Assembly: GCA_000827205.1 (NCBI GenBank)
Contig: KN832570.1
Span: 544,304-599,205, forward strand
DNA: 54,902 bases
Direction of reading: 5' to 3'
Source: Plicaturopsis crispa FD-325 SS-3
Taxonomy: Eukaryota; Basidiomycota; Agaricomycetes; Amylocorticiales; Amylocorticiaceae
Part shown: positions 48,240 through 54,902 of the stretch, in pieces
Numbering within the stretch: position 1 is the first letter of the stretch
How the letters are laid out: each line of letters starts with the position of its first letter
Notes under the pieces: model-generated
Seen by the model: the letters and a program-made list of their open reading frames with translations, nothing else
Database searches by the model: none
Told to the model about the DNA's origin: nothing
Translations under genes and position numbers: made by a program

Positions 48240-48960
48240 TGAGTAGAGGCGAGGCGAGGGCACGCAAGGACAGTGTGAGGAAGGCCCGCCGGAAACGGCA
48301 GAAAGTAGAGGGCGAGGGCATAAGCCGGCGTAGCGGATGGGCAAGGCGGATGCGGGGGCGGCGTGCACAGAAAGGTGTGCGCGTCGGGTGTGTCCTGCAT
48401 GATGTGGGGGCTGCCGGTGCGGGTGCCGACCTTGCGCAGGTGGGCGTATGCGCTGGCAGAGCGCGTGCGGACGTGGGCCCTGCCGATGCACTGGTGTGAG
48501 CGTCGGTGCTACCGTTGCGCGGCTAGCCATGAACGCAGAAAATGGGCGGGCGGACGTGGGCGCAGCCGAGTCGGACGAGGGCGCTGATGGTGCAGGCATG
48601 GCCTTGGCTGTGGACGAGACGCGCGTGGGCGTGGGCGCTGCCAATGCGGGCAAGGGCGCATGCGCGGTCGATGCGGGCGTCGGCGCTGATGGCACAGGCG
48701 GGCCGTGGCCGTGACTGAGGAGCGCATGGCCGTGCGCGCTGCCGTTGCGCGCTCACGAACCGTGACGGGCGTACGCGACAACAATCCGTCCGCGAGCGCA
48801 GGCGGTGCGGATGTGTGCGTGTGCGCCGTCGTTGCAGGTTGGGCGTGGGGTTGCCGTCATGCGGGTGGTCATGGGCGCTGACGACGCGCGTGCTGACGTG
48901 GGCCTGGCAGTGCCCAGGCGCAGGTGGGCGTGGTCGTCGAGCGAGTGTACGGGGAGGGGG
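48240..48960. repeat. GC-rich degenerate minisatellite, left foldback arm
   Basis: Repeated variants of GGGCGTGGGCGCTGCC and ATGCGGGC with irregular 20-35-bp spacing. It produces long open frames on both strands (for example 48523-49347 minus) that have no protein meaning. Confidence 0.7.
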
Positions 48961-49644
48961 TGTGTCGCGTCGTCTTGCATGCCAGACAACGCTGGGGCCT
49001 TCTCCTCCTCCTCTTACTCCTGCTCCTATCCCTCTACCCACCATCCCTCCTCCCCAGCCGAATCCTTCGGGCGTATCGCGTACGTCCTGGCGTATATGTG
49101 GACGAAAATGATATGGTGGGATTCTAAAAAGGGTACTGTCAGCTTGAAAAGCAGCGGTGAAAAAAAGAATAAGACAACTTACTATGGAGTAAAGAGAGAA
49201 AAATGCGCCCTCCACCACGTACGGAGGGTGGGCGGTCATCACAGGGTGTGGCGACGCCCGCAACGTGAACGACGACGAAGAGAAACAAAAACCAACCGTT
49301 TCCTCGATTTGGAAGTTCCGGATTCCGCTCCGCGTGCTGTGGCGCATGCTCTCGGATTCACGAAATGCTTTCCTTCAGCATTTACATGGACGTTTTTAAT
49401 CAGGTTAAGTCAGAATATATCTCGTGTACCCTATACGATGAGCGCGCAGAAATTTCAAATTTTTCTGAGGCCACACTGTGAGTCAAATCGCGAAAAGGTT
49501 CAGATTTCGCGACTTTCAGGCTGTTTGGGAGTCGATTTCGAATCCCTATTCACCCCCTCCAAACTTTACGGTGCAGAAAAATCACAATCGCGTTAAGAGC
49601 TCATTCAAGTACATGTTATCAATTTACAGAGAGCAGAACTGCAA

Positions 49645-49763
49645 TGTGCCCATCTGGGTAGCCTCAAAACGGTGTTTGGGCGTGCAGATCGAGCGTTTCG
49701 GACGATCCGAAACGCTCAATCTGCACTCTCAAACACCGTTTCTGCGCTACACAGATGGGCACA
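49645..49763. repeat. central palindrome of the foldback element
   Basis: Symmetric about base 49704 without indels: TGTGCCCATCTG (49645) pairs with CAGATGGGCACA (49752), CAAAACGGTGTTTG with its complement, GAGCGTTTCGGA (49691) with TCCGAAACGCTC (49706). The loop is only CGA or less. Pairing continues more loosely outwards to about 49605 and 49803 (AAGTACATG...CATGTACTT). Confidence 0.92.
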
Positions 49764-50779
49764 ACGCCCCGATCTTCACAGAAACTTGATAGCATGTACT
49801 TACATGTACTCTGAACACGAATCTATTTTTTTTATGTGCAGAATTGGGTGCAGGTATACGGGGGAGTGAATTCGAGCTTGAAATGCCCGTTATTTGCGAT
49901 ATTTTGCGATAATCCTGCACTATGTCGCCTACTGTCGCTTCCTCACCGAACCAAAAAATGCCAAGTTTTCACAGTAGGTATGTATAGTACATATACACGT
50001 CGTTCTCAATTTATATGGACGAAAAACGCGTTTGAACGTGCGTGCAAACGCGTTCGACGTCGGCCAAGGACGGGCGCGGCGAACACCGGCGGAGTTCGAA
50101 AATCACCAAATCAAGGAAATGGTTGATTTTCGTTCTCGTCGTCGACTGCCACGTCGTCCACAAAGTCGTGCACTCTGTCCCCGTTGCACCCTCCTCAAGC
50201 TCGGGGGGTGCAGCGCATTCTTGCCTTCTGAGTGGTAAGTTTTCTTTTCTTTTTGACCGTTAGTTCACTTCTAACCTTCTTTTTGAAGGCCACGTCGCGC
50301 GACAACCCGCCATTTACCTACCTCGACCCCTCGGCAAGGCCCCGCGCCCCTCCGCTTGAGCGCGCTGCACGCCGCGTCTCTCGAAAACAAGACGCCCCGC
50401 GCACTGGGAGGAACTGGGAGGTCTAGGGGCACAGCAGCGGGTGCATGGACGCTCGAGCGGAGTACAGCGCCACGCAGGTAAGTCCCCCGTTATTTTTTGT
50501 TCCCTCCCTCTTTTCCACTCGGGGCTGCGACGTCAGTACGAACGTTCGCCCCTGGACGGCGGAACACGGCGCACCCTTGGCCTGGCACAATTTTTCACCG
50601 TTATATGATGAAACTGACGTCTGACATTCAACAGGACCCCTCTCGGCAGCTGAGCGTGACGCCGTACCCGCCCGCGAAATTTTGATTTCGTGTGGCGCGC
50701 ACGTCCGCATTGTAGAGCCCCACCGTGCGTGCGCAGCAGCAATGTGCACGTATACCTGCCCACCCGCCTTTCTTCGACA

Positions 50780-51540
50780 TCGACGCGCATCCGCGCATCT
50801 TCAACGTGCGCGGCCTCGTCCCCCCTGCTGGCGACTCACAAGCCCACCCGCGCATCACCAGCGTGCACCAGAAATGCACGATCCAGAGTGCACCTTACCC
50901 TAGACGTACACCCCCGACCGCTTTCTTTCGACACCGATGGCCACATGCCCATCTACCCCGCCCATCTGCACACTGACAACGGCCCCACCCATCGGTACAT
51001 ACGCCCACCTGCACCGCCCACCTGTCGACAGCCCATGTCGGCACGCGCATCAGCGACGCATGCGCCCATGCATGCGTCGGCAGTGCCCACGCCCGCAAGC
51101 GCGTCAGCAACGGCTGCTGCGCTTACTGACGCGAACCCACCCGCGCCCACCGCGCGTCCTCACATGCGCCCACCCGCCCGGATAGGCGTGCGCACTGCTA
51201 GCGCATGCGTCCGCACCCGCTTCTGCGACGTTGTGGGTGCCCTGCGCAAGGGCGGTGTGCCCGCCGACATACTCTTTGGCGGCGGGTGTGCCCGTCCGCG
51301 TGTTAGCAGTGACCATGCCCACACGTGTATTGGCACCCACCGACGCATCTACGGCACCCACCGACTGGCGCACTTGCAAAGCACGAGGGCCCTTGCGCAC
51401 CGCCACCGCCACCCGCACGCCCCGCACGTCTATCATTGGCGCTGATGCTCACACCATGAGAGCGCCTACGCCAACGCGGGGATTGGCGGCGCGTACCCTA
51501 GCGCCCCTATCGTGAGCGCGCACGCCTGCCCGCGCATCGA
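50780..51540. repeat. GC-rich degenerate minisatellite, right foldback arm
   Basis: Complementary counterpart of the left-arm array: variants of CGCCCACCCGCGC, GCAGTGCCCACGCCC and GCATGCGTC. Long frames here (for example 50690-51445 plus) are repeat artefacts. Confidence 0.7.
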
Positions 51541-52817
51541 CAACGCCCGCAACCGTCGGCTTTTTTTTATATTCACAGCTGAGCCGCGCAGCAATGGCGC
51601 ATGCCGTCCTCCCTGGCGTGCACTCCTTTTTTCCTCATTGTGTACACCCCGTAGATGTAGATTGCATTTAATTCAATTTTTTTGAGTAAAAACCAGGCCC
51701 CCAAACGAAGATTTGAGGAAGCCGGCAAAATTGCTAAATACGGATTTCGAGAGCCTCGAGGCACGACGACGACGACGCGAGGTCAGCGTCGGCAATATGC
51801 GAGGCCCTGGTAGGCTTACTAAGGTGCGTATTCGAGCTCCGAGGGCTGCTAGCAGATGCCGGAGGTGCCGGGCAGGCCAAAAATGGATTATGTGGCTGTG
51901 TGGAGGAAACCCGCATTCCTTTGCATCAAGTCGCTGCACTTGTTAGGGGAGTTGAAGTAAAGAACCCACATCATCAGGTGTGCCGTGATGTGCGAACCAT
52001 GCCTTGGTTGATTTGCTCGTATGCAAGGGTGCATTGTCCTGCTGGAAGGACAGGGTGGGTATCGTTTGCTTCCAGTGGAAGTAGAAATCCTTCAGGACAC
52101 CATACAAAACCTGCTCCTGGTACCGTGTCGAATTCATCCCCCCTCCTCGTCCGCCTGGGTAATCCAGCACAACAAGTGGCCCTTTCTTGCCGTGCAAGAT
52201 GCATTCCCAAACCATTACATGTACATTTGACTGGCCAAAGGATGGTACAACACAGTCCTCATGCGCTGTCTCACCAACACGTTGTGTCACGTAAACACGG
52301 CCGTGCTTGTCGTCAAGGTGGACGTAACATTCATCGTGCCAGATGACATCATCCCAGCTGCATCGCATGTGTGCTCTGGCCCAAGCCAATCTGGCTTGCT
52401 TTTGCTTCCGGGAAAGGTAAGGAACCTTTCTAGCCACACGACGGTGGTAGCCTCTGGCTGCGAGGATCAGGTGAACCAACTGATCTGACAACGTAGGCAC
52501 CACCCGTTGTCTGACAGCTGTGAGAGGTTCCCGATGGTTTCAGATGGCCTCATGTACGACTTGGCGCTCAGTACACTCGGTTATCTTGGGTGGACGACCA
52601 GATTGAGGGAGAGAGTGTGTAGAACCCGTGTTGTTGAACTTTTTCAAAATGCAATAAGCAGAGCTGATTGGGATATTCTCTTTTTCAGCAGCTTCAGCAA
52701 GAGGAAGGCCAGCCTGGACTGCACCAATAAAACGGTTCTTCTGTGGTGAATGGGTGAGATGGTGGTAGAGAACAAAGGCAAAACTTTGGACATGTTCAAA
52801 ATTTTCATTACATAAAC

Positions 52818-52841
52818 CTCATTACTTATTTTGGCCGCAAG
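52818..52841. repeat. right terminal inverted repeat of the Tc1 element
   Basis: 24-bp inverted match to 46373-46396, directly next to the TA at 52842-52843. Confidence 0.9.
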
Positions 52842-53042
52842 TACAAGCACCAAAAATGGGGTGAGAGCCTCGAGCTGCAACAATGTTGCAGCCGTGTGGA
52901 CTTCGTGGTGTGGCGAACTTGCACGAGTAGGAGGAACCCAAACGCAAGCCGCAGGCGCTTGAGAGAGAGACACCCATGGCGTTGTATTTCGGTACTAGAG
53001 TTACATCCAAGACCTTGCAAGGCTAATGAGGAAACTTTGCAC
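52842..53042 (+). repeat. repeat X, copy B, right part
   Basis: Starts TACAAGCACCAAAAA-TGGGGTGAGAGCC, directly continuing the left part at 46372 once the Tc1 element is removed, and matches copy A up to GGAGGAACCC. It then carries about 75 bases missing from copy A and resumes the match at AATGAGGAA. Confidence 0.85.
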
Positions 53043-53903
53043 CGGCCGTAGGTTCTCGACGTGAAGAGGGATTAGAGTTTGGATCTCACGCCAGTATAAC
53101 AGGAAGGCATCGGAAGTTCACCAACCCATGAACTTCACAACCTCTGGACTCACACCGAGCAGCAGCAATTTGGTGGTCCCGCCAATGCGGAAGCAGTGAC
53201 CAATGATGTGTCCGTCACTTCAGTCACCCCCTTTATACCATCTATTAGATATAATAATGTGATACATGGAATTGGTCTAAGAGATGGTTTTTTGGTGTGG
53301 GCCGCCTGGTCTTGGGCCAGCTTGACCTGCTATAGCGGGCCGGCCCACTTTTGTGTGGGCCTCCCTTTGTGGGCCAATATATATTGGCCCACTGATTGTG
53401 GTCTTTCTCTATTTTGCCTTGGCACTAGCCCACAGGCCCATCGTCCCATAGGGTGCCAGGGGTCTTTCAAATATATTATTTTTCTCGATTGGCTCCAAAA
53501 AAACCCTTCCCTCCCTGGTCATTGCCTCTACATATATGGTCTCAATGCAGGAGAAATGTTTGCACTCAATATTTATAATTTCCAATGATATCTACTGCCC
53601 CTCCAAGAGTTATACGGGAAGTTACAGGCACCCGCCATGCTACCTGTGGCAGGCCGGTAAGAAGTACACACTTAGTCTCACGGCTTGCCTACTTCGAGAT
53701 GTATGTAGTACTTGCATCCCCTGGCCTATGTCCCTCCCTGACCACATCTTTTCCTCCCTTTTATACATCTTCACATCCACATACATATCATTTATTTTAT
53801 AAAAGATACTCTATGTTTGCATATATGCCTACTACTACTTCATCATTCAAGATCTCACTTATCAGACCCTGCTTCCCCCTTAACTTTCCCTTTTTGCGAA
53901 AGC
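53043..53903. other. no recognisable gene; repeat-like sequence
   Basis: Rich in the words GTGGGCC, GGCCCAC and GGGCCAA (53290-53440), the same vocabulary as the minisatellite to the right, suggesting decayed relatives of it. Frames of 130-150 codons have no motif. Confidence 0.5.
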
Positions 53904-54210
53904 CTATGGGCCACCCACCATGCAGGGTGGGCCCGTCTAAAGCGTCCTGTCAGCGACTATGGGCCACCCGCCGTGCAGGGTGGGCCCATCTAAACCGTCC
54001 TGTCAACGACTATGGGCCACCCGCCGTGCAGGATGGGCCCGTCTAAACCGTCCCGCTGAAGGCTATGGGCCACTCGTCATGCAGAGTGGGCAGTCTAAAC
54101 CGTCCCGCCAAAGGGTATGGGTCACCCACCATGCAGGATGGGCCTATCTAAACCGTCCCACCCAAAGCTATGGGCCACCCACCATACAGTGTGGGCCTAT
54201 CTTCAACTTT
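53904..54210 (+). repeat. 53-bp minisatellite, six units, hairpin in each unit
   Basis: Units start with CTATGGG at 53904, 53957, 54010, 54063, 54115 and 54168 (period 53, once 52). Each contains GGGCCACCC, an 8-base centre and GGGTGGGCCC or a variant, a self-complementary stem, followed by TCTAAACCGTCC. Identity falls towards the right; the last unit is truncated. Confidence 0.92.
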
Positions 54211-54285
54211 TCATATTACAAGCACATATTTTTCATTTTCACGAAAAACTTGATTGCAAGACAACAAACACATATTTATAGTAAA

Positions 54286-54902
54286 CTAATCATATCTCCT
54301 TCTTTTCCGCGGAGAGCTTGTTTTTACAGGGGATGCAGACAACTCATCCCCCAATTCTAACCCAAGCTGCTGAGTTGCTGTGCACCCCCCCTGGGCATAT
54401 GCATCTGCCAATGCACTTTCCTCTGCTGCTACAAGCAGCTCAGCGTCATCTTCCTCCTCCTCAAGCTCCCCATAACCATCATAATCTCCGTCGTCGTCAC
54501 TGTCCTCCTGGTCATAACTTGCAGTATGTTTTAACACTGCAGCATTCACAAGCTCTTCCTCCGATGGTCCCCAAGACTCTGGCATGACCTTCGCGCAACG
54601 GATTCCTCCGACAGCACTCTGCCAAGTCACGCAAAGGCTACACAGATATTCTCTGTGCAGCATAAGCTGATGGACCATGTCTTCAGCATTGCCATCGACC
54701 TCTATAATTGCATTGTTAGCTACTGCACAGAGAAGTTTTCAATACATACCAGCAGTAGATTGTGCCTCATTCAACACCCTCCACTCCTCAATCATCCATT
54801 CCTGCATAGAGCAACACTCCTTACTGAGGCATATCTCTTCTTCAAGGCATCGATCCACTTCTAGACGGGCCCTGATACCATTGCGGACTTTATCACTCCC
54901 AA
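54286..54902 (-). CDS. C-terminal part of a probable KDZ-type transposase, runs off the window
   Basis: Partial: the 5' side lies beyond the right edge. Minus-strand frame from 54900 reads GIRARLEVDRCLEEEICLSK and CSMQEWMIEEWRVLNEAQST. After an intron near 54700-54750 it continues MVHQLMLHREYLCSLCVTWQ, KVMPESWGPSEEELVNAAVL, an acidic run EDSDDDGDYDGYGELEEEED and a basic end SPRKRRRYD, stop 54286-54288. The RLE.DRC.EEE...EW pattern and the acidic tail resemble the C-terminal helical part of Agaricomycete KDZ (Kyakuja/Dileera/Zisupton) transposases as I remember them; no catalytic residues are in view. A domesticated or unrelated helical protein is possible. Confidence 0.5.

Larger units (their letters stand above)
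47718..51980. mobile_element. 4.26-kb foldback (giant palindromic) transposable element
   Basis: Flanked by the 7-bp direct duplication TGCCGTG (47711-47717 and 51981-51987). The two ends are inverted copies without indels over at least the first 65 bp (TTGATGCAAAGGAA at 47769-47782 against its complement at 51916-51929), then with indels: GCAGCC-TCGGAGCTCGAA; TGCCTCGAGGCTC at 47956-47968 against 51751-51763; GCTTCCTCAAA. Deeper pairs occur at about 49190-49330 against 50080-50240 (AATGCGC, GGAGGGTG, GACGACGA, CAACC-TTTCCT-GATTTGG). A perfect-register palindrome closes the middle at 49704. So the arms are about 2.0 and 2.3 kb with essentially no unique spacer. The outer GC-rich zones are degenerate minisatellites in opposite orientation. 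No transposase is seen; it must be mobilised in trans. Confidence 0.88.
46492..52790 (-). pseudogene. Tc1/mariner transposase, interrupted by two insertions and one nonsense codon
   Basis: DDE-superfamily cut-and-paste transposase. Read on the minus strand: the N-terminal helix-turn-helix part (KNRFIGAVQAGLPLAEAAEK, KKFNNTGSTHSLPQSGRPPK) lies at about 52740-52560. An in-frame TGA at 52540-52542 replaces what is normally Arg in the AIRNHREP stretch. The catalytic core follows: VIWHDECYVHLD (first Asp), HVMVWECILHGKKGP, LSFQQDNAPLHTSKS (second Asp), AWFAHHG, where the foldback element enters. Coding resumes left of that insert at ITLFPHPASSPDVNPIEPAW (third acidic residue) down to LKLTET, where the solo LTR enters, and finishes MPKRVKAVLRAHGRHTVY, stop 46492-46494. 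The start codon is unclear: the frame upstream of HHLTHSPQKN has no good ATG, so it may also be lost. Confidence 0.9.
46373..52841 (-). mobile_element. Tc1/mariner transposon, split by two later insertions
   Basis: Ends are 24-bp terminal inverted repeats at 46373-46396 and 52818-52841 with two mismatches (CTYGCGGMCAAAATAAGTAATGAG). Both ends are flanked by TA (46371-46372 and 52842-52843), the obligatory Tc1/mariner target duplication. Subtracting the solo LTR and the foldback element with one copy of each target duplication leaves 1222 bp, a normal Tc1 size. The transposase is on the minus strand. The flanks join into the sequence seen at repeat X copy A. Confidence 0.92.

Noticed and set aside
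48523-49347. 274-codon open frame on the minus strand
   Set aside because: Lies in the GC-rich minisatellite of the foldback arm; Arg/Pro/His-rich repeat translation with an open frame on the other strand as well.
50690-51445. 251-codon open frame on the plus strand
   Set aside because: Same artefact in the opposite arm; composition follows the DNA repeat.
53904-54210. CRISPR-like array
   Set aside because: Head-to-tail units without unique spacers, in a eukaryotic transposon region.
1-54902. tRNA genes
   Set aside because: Looked for TTCGA-type T-arm and paired acceptor stems; the few GGTTCGA-like words are inside coding exons and lack a cloverleaf.

Overview
The window looks like a basidiomycete (Agaricomycete) nuclear contig. 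Almost every recognisable gene is cut by many 45-70 nt GT-AG introns, so single reading frames are short. The gene content is fungal (Sam50, mitochondrial uS8, Sin1/Avo1 of TORC2, glutamate decarboxylase, GH51 arabinofuranosidase), and two multi-pass membrane proteins belong to families expanded in Agaricomycetes. I see no tRNA, rRNA, CRISPR array or bacterial operon structure. All exon joins below are my own reading by eye.

Layout. 1-1.7 kb: pyrimidine-rich repeat (possible LTR end) and a degenerate tandem duplication. 1.7-8.8 kb: glutamate decarboxylase (+), Sam50 (-) and a MATE transporter (+); Sam50 and MATE are divergent, 163 bp apart. 9.4-15.7 kb: a tandem pair of paralogous MFS transporters (+). 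16.5 kb: mitochondrial ribosomal protein uS8 (-). 18.4-27.5 kb: two multi-pass membrane proteins on either side of an HXXXD-type acyltransferase-like gene, separated by about 2 kb stretches in which I recognise no gene. 29.6-33.1 kb: secreted GH51 alpha-L-arabinofuranosidase (+). 33.1-36.4 kb: class I histone-deacetylase-like protein (-) and transaldolase (-). 37-40 kb: Sin1/Avo1 (+). 40.3-44.7 kb: a large, acidic, repeat-bearing protein I cannot name (-).

44.8-54.9 kb is a transposon graveyard with an unusually clear nested structure. A short repeat (copy B) is split by a Tc1/mariner element at a TA dinucleotide. The Tc1 transposase gene is itself split twice: by a 972-bp solo LTR (5-bp target duplication ATCGT) and by a 4.26-kb foldback element that is one giant imperfect palindrome (7-bp target duplication TGCCGTG). 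An uninterrupted sister of the outer repeat (copy A) lies about 0.4 kb to the left and shows the empty site. Taking out each insert with one copy of its target duplication makes the transposase frame run across the junction. Further right are a 53-bp minisatellite with a hairpin in every unit and the C-terminal end of what may be a KDZ-type transposase, running off the window.

How the genes relate. Most are unrelated housekeeping or metabolic genes. The three transporters (MATE plus two MFS) form a transport-rich block. Sin1 (TORC2 signalling), the deacetylase-like protein (chromatin or protein deacetylation) and transaldolase (pentose phosphate pathway) are neighbours without a visible functional link.
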